A stretch of DNA of 64,000 nt, taken from assembly GCA_902571055.1 (NCBI GenBank), contig CACGAM010000002.1:1-64000 (forward strand), in the 5' to 3' direction. The translations under genes and the position numbers were made by a program. Within the stretch, counting starts at the first letter, position 1; the number at the start of each line of letters is the position of its first letter. This DNA comes from an uncultured Pelagibacteraceae bacterium (lineage in GTDB: Bacteria; Pseudomonadota; Alphaproteobacteria; Pelagibacterales; Pelagibacteraceae). Under the pieces are notes generated by a model. That model worked only from the letters and a program-made list of their open reading frames with translations. It was not told the origin of the DNA and did not search any database. This document shows positions 40,264 through 48,617 of the stretch, in pieces.

Positions 40264-41150
40264 GCAAAACCAATTTAGCTTATATACTCTTGGTTTTAAC
40301 TACAATATTTTGGTCTGGTAATTTTATAGTAGGTAAAGCAGCAACTATTTATGATATTCCGCCTTTTTCGCTTAATTTTTATAGATGGTTATTTGCTGGG
40401 ATCATTTTACTTCCATTTACTTTCAAAGAAATTATTTTAAAAAAAAATTACATAAAAGAAAACATTGGATTGTTTATAATTTTAGGAATAACAAGCATTA
40501 CAGTATTTAATTCAATAGTTTATTATTCACTTTATTTTACTCAAGTAATAACTGGAGTCTTGATGATTTCAACTATCCCTGTTTGGATAATATTAATTTC
40601 ATCATTACTCAAAATTGAAAAAACTAATATTTACCAAATTTTAGGAATAATATTATCTCTAATAGGTGTTATAGCAATTGTTACAAAATCTGATTTAAAG
40701 GTTATAAAAGGTTTAGAGTTTAACAAAGGAGATTTATCTATAATTATTGCAATGTTTTCCTGGGCAATTTTTTCAACATTACTCAAAAAAAAAAAACTTA
40801 AAGTCTCTCAAATAACTTTACTACAAGTTGTTATTATTTTTGGATTAATGTTTTTAACTCCAATCTATATTATTGAGTTATTATTAGGAAATTATATTAT
40901 ATTAGAGAAACCATTCTTTTTAACATTAGCATATGTTGTAATATTTCCTGGGTTACTTTCATTTCTTTTTTGGATAAAAGGAATTTCAGTTATTGGTGCA
41001 AATAGATCTGGTATATTTCTACATTTAATGCCCATCTTTGGATCTGTACTCGCTATTATAATTTTTAATGAAAAAATGATGTTTTATCACCTAATAGGCG
41101 CAATTTTTATTATTTTTGGAATAAGAATATCTAATATAAAAAAAATTTAA
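40260..41150 (+). CDS. EamA-family (DMT) transporter
   Basis: The 296-residue inner-membrane protein has ten hydrophobic helices in two EamA repeats, beginning with AYILLVLTTIFWSGNFIVGKA. The second repeat opens with DLSIIIAMFSWAIFSTLLKK. Members of the family export or import amino acids, sugars or other metabolites; the substrate is unknown. The start overlaps the end of the Amt-PP2C gene by four bases, so it is translationally coupled. It overlaps the convergent methyltransferase gene by four bases. Confidence 0.88.
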   Translation: MSKTNLAYILLVLTTIFWSGNFIVGKAATIYDIPPFSLNFYRWLFAGIILLPFTFKEIILKKNYIKENIGLFIILGITSITVFNSIVYYSLYFTQVITGVLMISTIPVWIILISSLLKIEKTNIYQILGIILSLIGVIAIVTKSDLKVIKGLEFNKGDLSIIIAMFSWAIFSTLLKKKKLKVSQITLLQVVIIFGLMFLTPIYIIELLLGNYIILEKPFFLTLAYVVIFPGLLSFLFWIKGISVIGANRSGIFLHLMPIFGSVLAIIIFNEKMMFYHLIGAIFIIFGIRISNIKKI

Positions 41151-41860
41151 TTTATTTTTTTTAAGAAAATTTGTGAGTTGTTAACACATAAAATTTCTAT
41201 AGAACTATTTTTTAATAGCTCGCTGACAAATTTATTAATTGCAATAGATGGAACGTTGTCAGGATTTTTATAAATATTACCGTAAAAGTAATCATCACAT
41301 ATAAGGATGCCATTCATATTTAGTATCTTCCAAGAGTTTTTTATATCTTTATAAACCTGATCTGCCTCATGAGATCCATCAATATATATAACATCAAATT
41401 TATCTTCTTGATTCAAAAAATAATTATCAGATGTTCCTTTAAAAGTTTCAACTATATTTGAAAATTCGTTTATATTTGTTTTAAAGTTATTAAAATTTTT
41501 ATGTTGTTCTTCTTTAAAATTTTCATCCTCCCATATGTCAACGCATACAACTTTTTTTACTTTAAAATTATTAATAATAAATAGAGCACTATTTCCCTCT
41601 AATGATCCTATTTCTAAATATTTAAAATTTTCAGGTAAAGCTCCTATAAATTTTTTCCAATAGTATGCATTAATCGAAAAAAAGTCGGTAGTAATGTTCT
41701 TTGATTTTAAATATTCGACATGTAATTTTCGAAGATATTTTTTCTTTGATTTTTTAAAAGGGTGTTTCAACCTATCTAAAAAAAATGATAATATTACTCT
41801 GTAGTTTGATTTCTTGTTAATTAAGTATTTTAATCTATAATAAAAGTTAATTGAAAACAT
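41147..41860 (-). CDS. Class I SAM-dependent methyltransferase
   Basis: The 237-residue protein has a basic N-terminus. The SAM-binding motif I is YLEIGSLEGNSALF (about residues 82-95), the motif II acidic residue is in VVCVDIWEDE, and a YIDGSHEADQVYKDI segment is typical of the Methyltransf_24 group. Such enzymes often modify surface glycans or small metabolites. It is divergent from an FkbM-type methyltransferase, with 46 bases between their starts. The acceptor is unknown. Confidence 0.8.
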   Translation of the reverse strand: MFSINFYYRLKYLINKKSNYRVILSFFLDRLKHPFKKSKKKYLRKLHVEYLKSKNITTDFFSINAYYWKKFIGALPENFKYLEIGSLEGNSALFIINNFKVKKVVCVDIWEDENFKEEQHKNFNNFKTNINEFSNIVETFKGTSDNYFLNQEDKFDVIYIDGSHEADQVYKDIKNSWKILNMNGILICDDYFYGNIYKNPDNVPSIAINKFVSELLKNSSIEILCVNNSQIFLKKIN

Positions 41861-41906
41861 AATTTTTTTGTTTAAACTTTATTAAAATATATAGCAAAGT
41901 TTAAAT

Positions 41907-42647
41907 ATGAAAAAAAAATCTTTATTTTTTAGAATATCACAATCAAATATTTTATTAAGAAAATTATATTTTTTTTATAATATTTATATTAGAAATAGCA
42001 AGTATCTTAACAATAGTTCTCAATTTGGTGAGGACGAAATTATTTTGAACTTGTTTGAAAAAGATTATGTCGGATTTTATTTAGATATCGGGTGTTATCA
42101 TCCAACAAAGCATAATAATACATATAAAATGTATAAAAGGGGTTGGACAGGTATTAATGTCGATTTAAATCCTTTTACTATTGAATTATTTAATTTTTTT
42201 AGGAAAAGAGACTTAAATATTAACGCAGCTATTTCAGATGATGAAAATTATAAAGAATTATATTTTCTTAATGAATTAAACACAGAAAATACAATCGATC
42301 AAAACCATATTGATTTTTTAAAAAAAAACCATAACGTTCAAGATCATGAAATCACAAAAAAAAACATAAAGTCAAAAACTTTTTCACAAATAATAAATGT
42401 AAATGATATTAAACGTATTGATTTTTTAAATTTAGACGTTGAAGGACATGAATTAAATATTTTAAAAACAATTGATTTTGAAAAACTATTTATTAATGTA
42501 ATATGTATTGAAATGATTGAACATAACAATATATCAATTAAAAATAATTCAGAAATTAAAAATATATTAAAAAAAAATAATTATACATTAGTTGATAAAA
42601 TTGACATAAACCATATATACAAAAAAAAATTTAATCATGAAAAATAA
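41907..42647 (+). CDS. FkbM-family methyltransferase
   Basis: The 246-residue protein has FkbM-type motifs SQFGEDEIILNLF, FYLDIGCYHPTKHNNT (SAM motif I, about residues 53-68), WTGINVDLNP, and the C-terminal FLNLDVEGHELNIL. FkbM enzymes O-methylate sugars or polyketides and are common in surface-polysaccharide loci. The sequence is very Lys/Asn-rich. Its end overlaps msrB by 11 bases. The acceptor is unknown. Confidence 0.85.
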   Translation: MKKKSLFFRISQSNILLRKLYFFYNIYIRNSKYLNNSSQFGEDEIILNLFEKDYVGFYLDIGCYHPTKHNNTYKMYKRGWTGINVDLNPFTIELFNFFRKRDLNINAAISDDENYKELYFLNELNTENTIDQNHIDFLKKNHNVQDHEITKKNIKSKTFSQIINVNDIKRIDFLNLDVEGHELNILKTIDFEKLFINVICIEMIEHNNISIKNNSEIKNILKKNNYTLVDKIDINHIYKKKFNHEK

Positions 42648-43011
42648 ACATAATAAAAACTTATCCTCAGAGGAAAAAATTATATTATTTGAAGAAGGTA
42701 CTGAAAGGGCTGGTTCAAGTGAATTAAATAATGAAAAAAGAGAAGGCAGTTATCACTGTGTCAATTGTGATGTAAAACTATTTAGCTCATCCACTAAATA
42801 CGAAAGTGGATCTGGTTGGCCTTCCTTTTATGAGTCGCTTCCAGATGTATTTGAGACAAAAACAGATCACCATATTGGTTATGCTAGAACAGAATATCAT
42901 TGTAAAAACTGTGGAGGACATCACGGGCATATTTTCGATGATGGGCCAAAACCTACCGGAAAAAGGTATTGTAATAATGGTATTTGTTTAATATTTAAAC
43001 CCAAAATATGA
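42637..43011 (+). CDS. msrB: Peptide-methionine (R)-S-oxide reductase
   Basis: Repairs oxidised methionine. The 124-residue enzyme has the two zinc-binding pairs CVNC and CKNC, the substrate segment SGSGWPSFYESL and catalytic Cys in GKRYCNNG. A further Cys follows at GIC, where Ser-Ala is more common. It is a cytosolic form without a signal peptide. It overlaps the FkbM gene by 11 bases. Identification is firm. Confidence 0.95.
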   Translation: MKNKHNKNLSSEEKIILFEEGTERAGSSELNNEKREGSYHCVNCDVKLFSSSTKYESGSGWPSFYESLPDVFETKTDHHIGYARTEYHCKNCGGHHGHIFDDGPKPTGKRYCNNGICLIFKPKI

Positions 43012-43058
43012 ATTTTTATCAAATTGACTCTAATCAATTTAACCAATAAATAGTTAGA

Positions 43059-43934
43059 ATGTTTAGAGTATTTTTGCTTTTATTATGGTTGTTTTCTTAT
43101 CAAGTGAATGCTGATGAAATTAAAAACAAGATTTATGACTCAGCAGGTGCAAAAATATCTGAGAAAGTATCTGATTTAATACCAGGTGATGGTATAACAG
43201 AAGTTTCTATAGAAAAAAGATCAAGCGAAGATTTTAATTTTTCAATACTTGGAGTAAGAGATATTCTTTATAATAATAATTCAAACTTTTTCACTCAATT
43301 TGGTTTATTTAATAGTCAAGTATTTAACGATGATAGGGTTACTGGAAATTTAGGGTTAGGTTATCGAGTTTTAACTCCTGATGAAAATTTTTTGTTCGGA
43401 TTAAATACCTTTTATGATCAAGAAATTAAAGGTGTCCACTCCAGAATGAGCATAGGTGCAGAAATCAAAGCTTCAATTATAGATATAAATGCAAATAATT
43501 ACATGAAGGTAACAGACATGAAATTAATAAAGGATACAAAAGAACAAGTGTTATCTGGATTTGATTTTAATGTTTCAACACAATTACCTTATTCTCCATG
43601 GGCAATTTTGACTTATAGAGAGTATGAATATAAGACAGAAAAATCTAGCAGTGATATTGAAGGTGAAGAGTACTCACTAGGATTAGATATAAATCCTACA
43701 TTGGTTCTTGATCTTAAAGTTGATAATTCAAAAAATCAATCAACTGATAATGTCTATTCAGCGAAAATAAATTTTGTATATCCTCCAAAAGAAAATAAAA
43801 AAACAATGGTAGATGGATTTTCTGAAGATAGATATGAAAAAGAAAATATGAAGGATAAACTAAGAGCAAAAGTAATAAGAAACAATAGATTAGTTATTGA
43901 GCAGCAAGGAGCTGTAATATTTACACAAAAATAA
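43059..43934 (+). CDS. Inverse-autotransporter-type beta-barrel protein (intimin/invasin barrel)
   Basis: The 291-residue protein has a signal peptide (about 1-19), a helical/acidic segment and an outer-membrane barrel with GNLGLGYRVL, FGLNTFYDQEIKGVHSRMSIGAE and an ALDINP-like repeat, the pattern of the inverse autotransporter domain. Such proteins normally place the barrel first and a long Ig-like passenger after it. Here only about 45 charged residues follow the barrel, so no passenger is present. A secreted protein gene starts one base after its stop and may be a separate partner. Confidence 0.72.
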   Translation: MFRVFLLLLWLFSYQVNADEIKNKIYDSAGAKISEKVSDLIPGDGITEVSIEKRSSEDFNFSILGVRDILYNNNSNFFTQFGLFNSQVFNDDRVTGNLGLGYRVLTPDENFLFGLNTFYDQEIKGVHSRMSIGAEIKASIIDINANNYMKVTDMKLIKDTKEQVLSGFDFNVSTQLPYSPWAILTYREYEYKTEKSSSDIEGEEYSLGLDINPTLVLDLKVDNSKNQSTDNVYSAKINFVYPPKENKKTMVDGFSEDRYEKENMKDKLRAKVIRNNRLVIEQQGAVIFTQK

Positions 43935-43935
43935 A

Positions 43936-44703
43936 ATGAAAAATTATATAAAAAATTTATTTATCTTCATTATCTTGATTTCACTCAATTCTGAAAGTGC
44001 AAATGCAGTTTTTAAAACTTTTAGACCAGATGTTTATAAAATTACAGTTCATGCTATGAGGTTGTGTGAAAGTGGAAGTACAACAACCAATTGTGTAAAT
44101 CCTGTTACTTTAAAACATTCATCGGGTGGAGTTACCATGGATTTAGCTGGAGCCTCTGCAGGGCAATCTGCTGGTTCATTTGGAGATATTTCATTAGCAA
44201 AACCTGGGGTTACTTATACCCATGGTGAAGTTGTGATGAGTAGAGTTTTTGTAATACAAGGAACAATGGAGACAACGGCAACAGATACCTGCTATACTAA
44301 AACTTCTAATGGTAAAACATCTATAGGTCAGGCAAATATTGGTGGCAATATTCCTAATCCCTCATCCACTGCTTCTGATTTAAGTGAAATGTCAATTCCT
44401 CTACAAGGAAATACATTTAGTGGTGGTGATGCTTATAATACAGGTGGAAACAGTACCACAAAAGCTGATGGTTCTGGCACTGATCAAGCTGCAGGTTTTT
44501 ATGATGGTGATGATTTATTTATGAAATATAGGTGGGCATTAGATAAACCTTTTACACCAGAATTTGGAAAGTTATCTAATATGACTATAGCATTTGATTT
44601 ATCAGGAGGTCTTGAATACAATGATGGCAGTGGCGGTGACGGTTCCTGTAATGACAGCTCTCTTATGCCTGGACCAATTTCGATCACTAATACTTTTAAA
44701 TAA
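43936..44703 (+). CDS. Secreted protein of unknown function
   Basis: The 255-residue product has a signal peptide (about 1-24, ANA^V). The mature part is rich in Gly, Ser, Thr and Asp, with cysteines in RLCESG, TNCVNP, DTCYTK and GSCNDS. The composition suggests an extracellular or surface protein. I recognise no domain. It starts one base after the inverse-autotransporter-type barrel gene, so the two are almost certainly co-transcribed. It could be a surface subunit associated with that barrel (inference). Confidence 0.7.
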   Translation: MKNYIKNLFIFIILISLNSESANAVFKTFRPDVYKITVHAMRLCESGSTTTNCVNPVTLKHSSGGVTMDLAGASAGQSAGSFGDISLAKPGVTYTHGEVVMSRVFVIQGTMETTATDTCYTKTSNGKTSIGQANIGGNIPNPSSTASDLSEMSIPLQGNTFSGGDAYNTGGNSTTKADGSGTDQAAGFYDGDDLFMKYRWALDKPFTPEFGKLSNMTIAFDLSGGLEYNDGSGGDGSCNDSSLMPGPISITNTFK

Positions 44704-44710
44704 TAAAAAA

Positions 44711-44965
44711 TTATTTTAAATTTTCCTCAAGTTTTCCTGTTTTTTCGAGCTCTCTCAGCTCAACGTAACCACCAATATGATGATCATCAAAGAAAATTTG
44801 AGGGATTGTTCTTTTTCCATTGGATTTTTTAATCATTTCATCTCTTACCCCATCTCCACTAGAAACATCTATAACTTCATATTTAAGGTTATTTCTGTCC
44901 AATAGCCTTTTAGCTGCTTCACAGAAATTACACATAGGTCCAGAATACATTAATATTTTTTTCAT
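44711..44965 (-). CDS. grxC: Glutaredoxin 3-type
   Basis: The 84-residue dithiol glutaredoxin has active site CNFC at residues 12-15 (usual CPYC), the TIPQIF cis-proline motif and GGYVEL for glutathione binding. It uses glutathione to reduce disulfides such as in ribonucleotide reductase. It is convergent with the secreted-protein gene, and its start is 36 bases from the end of the next reverse gene, which may share its transcript. Confidence 0.92.
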   Translation of the reverse strand: MKKILMYSGPMCNFCEAAKRLLDRNNLKYEVIDVSSGDGVRDEMIKKSNGKRTIPQIFFDDHHIGGYVELRELEKTGKLEENLK

Positions 44966-45000
44966 GATTGTTATGTATATAATAGTCTTTTGTAGATTTG

Positions 45001-45297
45001 CTATAAATGATAATTTAGCTTATTAATTTTTCTTTTAAGTTCCTTTCTATTTAATTCAAATTTACGTCTATGTTTAATACTCTTATTTTTTACTCTTTTA
45101 CGCCAAAGCCTAAAAGATGTTGGTTTTAACTCTTTTCTCATTAGCTTTATAACTTGAGCTTCAGTAAAATTTGACTTTTCTCTAATTTCTTCAAATGTAA
45201 TTCTATCAGCCCAAGCTGCCCAGATAACCCAATTTGGACTGCCAATTTTTGGTTCTAAATTCTTAACTTTTGTTATCGGCCTCAAATTTTTTTTCAT
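45001..45297 (-). CDS. DUF2805 / TIGR03643-type small basic protein
   Basis: The 98-residue, strongly basic protein has the core segment WVIWAAWADRITFEEI and a helix-turn-helix-like EAQVIKLMRKELKP, followed by SFRLWRKRVKNK. I recognise this as the DUF2805/TIGR03643 group, whose function is not established; the helix-turn-helix look and charge would allow nucleic-acid binding. It precedes grxC on the reverse strand by 35 bases. Its upstream region contains the inverted repeats described at 45349-45512. Confidence 0.75.
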   Translation of the reverse strand: MKKNLRPITKVKNLEPKIGSPNWVIWAAWADRITFEEIREKSNFTEAQVIKLMRKELKPTSFRLWRKRVKNKSIKHRRKFELNRKELKRKINKLNYHL

Positions 45298-45348
45298 TCT
45301 TACAGTTTTTAGATGATTTAATTTTCTAGTTGTGCTATATAGTATTTT

Positions 45349-45512
45349 GATAGCCCTATATAGCCATTTTTAGCTCCCGGTTTGAATAGGGCTGTCATTC
45401 AAAACGATAAGTCTACAACTTGTAATAGATTTTTTCTTAGAAAACTCTTAATATTTGATGTGTTGTAAAATTAGCACATAATAGTTTATAATAAAATTCT
45501 TATCGTTTTTTT
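45349..45512 (+). ncRNA. Candidate structured RNA in a 288-base intergenic region
   Basis: No gene is seen in 45298-45585 apart from a possible tiny ORF at 45533. GATAGCCCTAT (45349-45359) pairs over 11 bases with ATAGGGCTGTC (45386-45396), one pair being G-T. AAAACGATAAG (45401-45411) pairs perfectly over 11 bases with CTTATCGTTTT (45499-45509), enclosing TACAAC/GTTGTA (45414-45419 with 45462-45467) and a small TTTTC-TTA-GAAAA hairpin (45432-45444). The closing stem runs into seven T, like a terminator. It could be a small RNA or the leader of the barrel gene. Found by eye; no RNA family is recognised and the strand is inferred from the T run. Confidence 0.35.
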
Positions 45513-45532
45513 AGCTTTTTAGAGGGAAAATA

Positions 45533-45577
45533 ATGATAATAAGAGTTAATTTTTATATAAAAATTAAATTTAATTAA
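45533..45577 (+). CDS. Possible 14-residue leader peptide before the barrel gene
   Basis: An ATG at 45533 is preceded by a good ribosome site, AGAGGG at 45521-45526. The frame encodes MIIRVNFYIKIKFN and stops at 45575-45577, where AAGGA for the following gene begins. The placement resembles a translated leader or uORF coupled to the downstream outer-membrane gene. In such AT-rich DNA a 14-codon frame can easily be chance. Confidence 0.2.
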   Translation: MIIRVNFYIKIKFN

Positions 45578-45585
45578 GGAATAAT

Positions 45586-46245
45586 ATGAAGAAAGTACTT
45601 TTAACAATCTTAGCTGGAATGTTTGCTTTTGGCTCTGCTCTAGCGCAGCCAACGTTTACAATCGGTTTAGGCCTTAACCATGGTGTATTTGCTGGAGAAG
45701 GTAGAGAGGAAAATTTTAACGAAGGAACTCTCAACACAGTTGTTGATGAATATGGAGCTTTTACAGATTCATTCGTATCAGTTTACGGTGAAGTGGGTAA
45801 TGAAGTAGGATCGATTGGTATATCATATCAAGGTGACGTTACTACCCCGAGAAATGTTAACGAAGCTAACAACGATAAAGGTAGCGGAATAGATAACAAT
45901 ACAGAAGTAAGCGTAGATTTCGAGTCAGTTTTTACGATTTATGGTTTAGTAAATTTACCACTTAACTTATATGCAAAAGCTGGATACGTTCACGGTGATA
46001 TCGTTATAAACGAAACAACTAGATCAGGCAATTCATATGCTGATAAAGATTTAGATGGTTTTGTTGCTGGTTTTGGTTATCAACACGAGGCAGATGCAGC
46101 TAACATTAGGGTTGAACTGTTAGGTCATGCTTATGATGATGTTGAAACTAATAACGGTGTATCTACTGCGGGTAATCATAACAAAGTTAGAGTTTCAAAT
46201 ATGATTGGTGCAACAGCCCAAATATCTGTAAACAAAACATTCTAA
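45586..46245 (+). CDS. Small outer-membrane beta-barrel protein
   Basis: The 219-residue protein has a clear signal peptide (MKKVLLTILAGMFAFGSALA^Q). The mature part shows alternating beta-strand patterns with Gly and aromatic residues and ends in NKTF, with the C-terminal Phe typical of barrel proteins recognised by BamA. Size suggests an 8-stranded OmpA/OmpW-like or opacity-type porin. AAGGA lies six bases before the ATG, and a strong terminator follows, so it is a single-gene unit, as expected for an abundant envelope protein. The specific function is unknown. Confidence 0.75.
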   Translation: MKKVLLTILAGMFAFGSALAQPTFTIGLGLNHGVFAGEGREENFNEGTLNTVVDEYGAFTDSFVSVYGEVGNEVGSIGISYQGDVTTPRNVNEANNDKGSGIDNNTEVSVDFESVFTIYGLVNLPLNLYAKAGYVHGDIVINETTRSGNSYADKDLDGFVAGFGYQHEADAANIRVELLGHAYDDVETNNGVSTAGNHNKVRVSNMIGATAQISVNKTF

Positions 46246-46268
46246 TAAAGATTTAAATTAAAATTTAA

Positions 46269-46298
46269 AAGGCCGGCTTAATGCTGGCCTTTTTTTTT
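46269..46298 (+). terminator. Rho-independent terminator after the barrel gene
   Basis: AAGGCCGGC (46269-46277), loop TTAAT, GCTGGCCTT (46283-46291) form a nine-pair stem with one G-T pair, followed by an uninterrupted run of T to 46298. It is unusually GC-rich for this DNA and is one of the clearest terminators in the window. Confidence 0.95.
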
Positions 46299-46345
46299 GA
46301 AATAATAATAGTGGTAATTTTACTCAATTCATCTATTTTAAAATT

Positions 46346-47110
46346 ATGAAACTTGGATTTATTGGAAGTGGAGAAATTACAAAAGCTGTTGTTGTAGGGA
46401 TAACAAATTCTAATATCAATTATAAAAAAATTTTAATATCTAAAAGAAATAACAAAATTTCAAAATACTTAAAAAATATTAACAAAAAAATTTCTATATT
46501 TTCTAATAATCAAGAAATTATAAATAAATCAAATTGGATTTTTTTAGCAGTAACACCTACTGTTGCAAAACAAATTTTAGAAAAATTAAAATTCAAAGAT
46601 AAGCAGATAATTATTAGTTTTATTTCAACAATAAAATTGAGAGAATTAAAATTGCTTACCAATAAAAAAAAAAATATTGTTAGGGCAATTCCCTTGCCCC
46701 CGATATCGTTTATGAAAGGGCCAATCCCATTATTTCCTAAAAACAAAAAAGTTTCAAAATTTTTTAATAATATTGGTGATACCATCGAAATCAGCGATGA
46801 AACCTCATCTCTTAGTTTTTGGGCTGCATCATCTTTGATGGCTCCATATTATGAGCTACTTAATGAGGTATCTAAGTGGCTACAAAAAAAAGGCTTAAAT
46901 AAATGGCATGCTCAAAAATATGTTGTTTCACTATTTTCTGCACTTTCTGATGCTGCCGTTATAAGATCAAATAAAGATTTAAAATTTTTGGTTGAAACTT
47001 CGCAAACTCCTAAAGGTTTAAATGAACAGACATTAAAATATTTAAAAAAAAAGGGTTTTTATAAACAATTAAATGTTTCACTAGAAAAAATATTAAAACG
47101 TTTAAAATAA
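46346..47110 (+). CDS. Pyrroline-5-carboxylate reductase-like NAD(P)-binding protein
   Basis: The 254-residue protein has an N-terminal Rossmann fold with GFIGSGEITKAVVVG (residues 4-18) and NIVRAIPLPPIS, corresponding to the VRAMPNTP segment of ProC. The helical C-terminal dimerisation domain contains TPKGLNEQTL in place of the usual PGGTT motif. The altered motifs make true proline synthesis uncertain; a related imine reductase is possible. It lies seven bases before livG and is likely part of that operon, so its substrate may come through the transporter (inference). Confidence 0.7.
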   Translation: MKLGFIGSGEITKAVVVGITNSNINYKKILISKRNNKISKYLKNINKKISIFSNNQEIINKSNWIFLAVTPTVAKQILEKLKFKDKQIIISFISTIKLRELKLLTNKKKNIVRAIPLPPISFMKGPIPLFPKNKKVSKFFNNIGDTIEISDETSSLSFWAASSLMAPYYELLNEVSKWLQKKGLNKWHAQKYVVSLFSALSDAAVIRSNKDLKFLVETSQTPKGLNEQTLKYLKKKGFYKQLNVSLEKILKRLK

Positions 47111-47117
47111 TATTCTT

Positions 47118-47903
47118 ATGTCTTTAAATGATTATATTTTAAAAATTTCTAATTTATCAAAAAATTTTGGTGGCTTATCTGCAGTTAATAATTGTTCTCT
47201 TAAAATTAAAAGAGGAACTATAACTGGAATTATAGGTCCAAATGGCTCGGGCAAGAGCACTTTATTTAACTTGATAGCTGGTTCATTAAAGCCAAACTCA
47301 GGTAAAGTTTTATTTAATAATGAGGATATTACCAATGTTCCCTCTCACGATTTATTTTCAAAGGGAATATTAAGGACATTTCAAATCGCACATGAATTTA
47401 CAAATTTAACTGTTCTAGAAAATTTGATGATGGTCCCATCTAATCAATTGGGTGAGAATCTTATAAGCGCATTGTTCACAAGAAAAAAATTTAAGATACA
47501 AGAGGATAAAATTCGAGATAAAGCTTATTCTGTTACCGAATTTTTAAATTTAAAACATCTTGCAAATGAATTAGCTGGAAATTTATCAGGTGGTCAAAAA
47601 AAACTCTTGGAATTAGGAAGAACTATGATGGTTGATTCTAATTTAGTTTTATTAGATGAGGTGGGTGCGGGTGTTAATAGAACACTTTTAAAAGATTTAG
47701 GCTCTGCAATTCTAAAATTAAATAAGGAAAAAGGATACACATTCTGCATGATTGAACATGACATGGATTTTATAAGCAGAATGTGTGATCCTGTTATTGT
47801 CTTATCAGAGGGATCAGTGCTATTTGAAGGTACTTCAGAGGAAGTAAAAAGCAATGAATTGGTAATAGAAAGTTATTTAGGAAGATCTAACAAAAAAAAT
47901 TAA
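47118..47903 (+). CDS. livG: Branched-chain-type amino acid ABC transporter ATPase LivG
   Basis: The 261-residue nucleotide-binding subunit has Walker A GPNGSGKST (about 38-46), the signature LSGGQKKLLELGR and Walker B LVLLDEVGAGVN. Val replaces the common Pro after DE. The C-terminal extension typical of LivG follows. It is the first Liv subunit in the order livG-livF-livH-livM, with a separate convergent livK. Confidence 0.93.
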   Translation: MSLNDYILKISNLSKNFGGLSAVNNCSLKIKRGTITGIIGPNGSGKSTLFNLIAGSLKPNSGKVLFNNEDITNVPSHDLFSKGILRTFQIAHEFTNLTVLENLMMVPSNQLGENLISALFTRKKFKIQEDKIRDKAYSVTEFLNLKHLANELAGNLSGGQKKLLELGRTMMVDSNLVLLDEVGAGVNRTLLKDLGSAILKLNKEKGYTFCMIEHDMDFISRMCDPVIVLSEGSVLFEGTSEEVKSNELVIESYLGRSNKKN

Positions 47904-47909
47904 AATATA

Positions 47910-48617
47910 ATGGCGTTCTTTGAAGGAAATAATATGACTGCTGGATATGGCAATGGACCTGATATAATTAGTTCATGCACTTTGAATGCTAATAAAGGTG
48001 AGATAGTTGCAATACTTGGACCTAATGGTGCAGGTAAATCCACTGCAATGAAATCACTTTTGGGATTATTAAATTTAAAATCTGGCAATGTAAAAATGGA
48101 TGGCGAAGATATTTCAAAGTTTTCACCTCAGGATAGAGTTAGAAAAGGTATTTCGTTTGTTCCACAAACAAAAAATGTATTTTCTGAGCTAACAGTAAAT
48201 GAAAATTTAAAAATTGGAGCTTTTTTAAGGGATGAAAATTTAGAAAATGTGATTAAAGAAATCTTTGAATTATTTCCTGTTTTGTTTGATAAAAAAAACC
48301 AAGTTGTAGGTGAATTGTCTGGAGGTCAAAGACAACAGGTTGCGTTAGGTAGAGCTTTAATGATTAAACCTTCAGTTTTAATGTTAGATGAACCAACTGC
48401 AGGTGTATCACCAATAGTTATGGATGAACTTTTTGACCATATAGTTAAAATCAAAAAAAATAATGTTGCAATTATAATGGTAGAACAAAATGCTAAACAG
48501 GCATTATCTATAAGTGATAGAGGATATGTGCTTGTTACTGGCAAAAATAAATTTGAGGGGTCAGGTAAAGATTTACTTAATGATCCAGAGGTAAGACGAT
48601 CTTTTTTAGGAGCATAG
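47910..48617 (+). CDS. livF: Branched-chain-type amino acid ABC transporter ATPase LivF
   Basis: The 235-residue second ATPase has Walker A GPNGAGKST, signature LSGGQRQQVALGRAL, Walker B LMLDEPTAGVSP and LivF-type FVPQTKNVFSELTVNENL. It starts six bases after livG and is directly followed by livH without a gap. The partner ATPase in the heterodimer is LivG. Confidence 0.93.
   Translation: MAFFEGNNMTAGYGNGPDIISSCTLNANKGEIVAILGPNGAGKSTAMKSLLGLLNLKSGNVKMDGEDISKFSPQDRVRKGISFVPQTKNVFSELTVNENLKIGAFLRDENLENVIKEIFELFPVLFDKKNQVVGELSGGQRQQVALGRALMIKPSVLMLDEPTAGVSPIVMDELFDHIVKIKKNNVAIIMVEQNAKQALSISDRGYVLVTGKNKFEGSGKDLLNDPEVRRSFLGA

Noticed and set aside
45361..45400. Segment resembling a tRNA T-arm (GGTTTGAAT between short C and G runs)
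   Set aside because: No acceptor stem, anticodon arm or CCA-compatible layout could be built around it; it fits better as the loop and right arm of the inverted repeat at 45349-45396.
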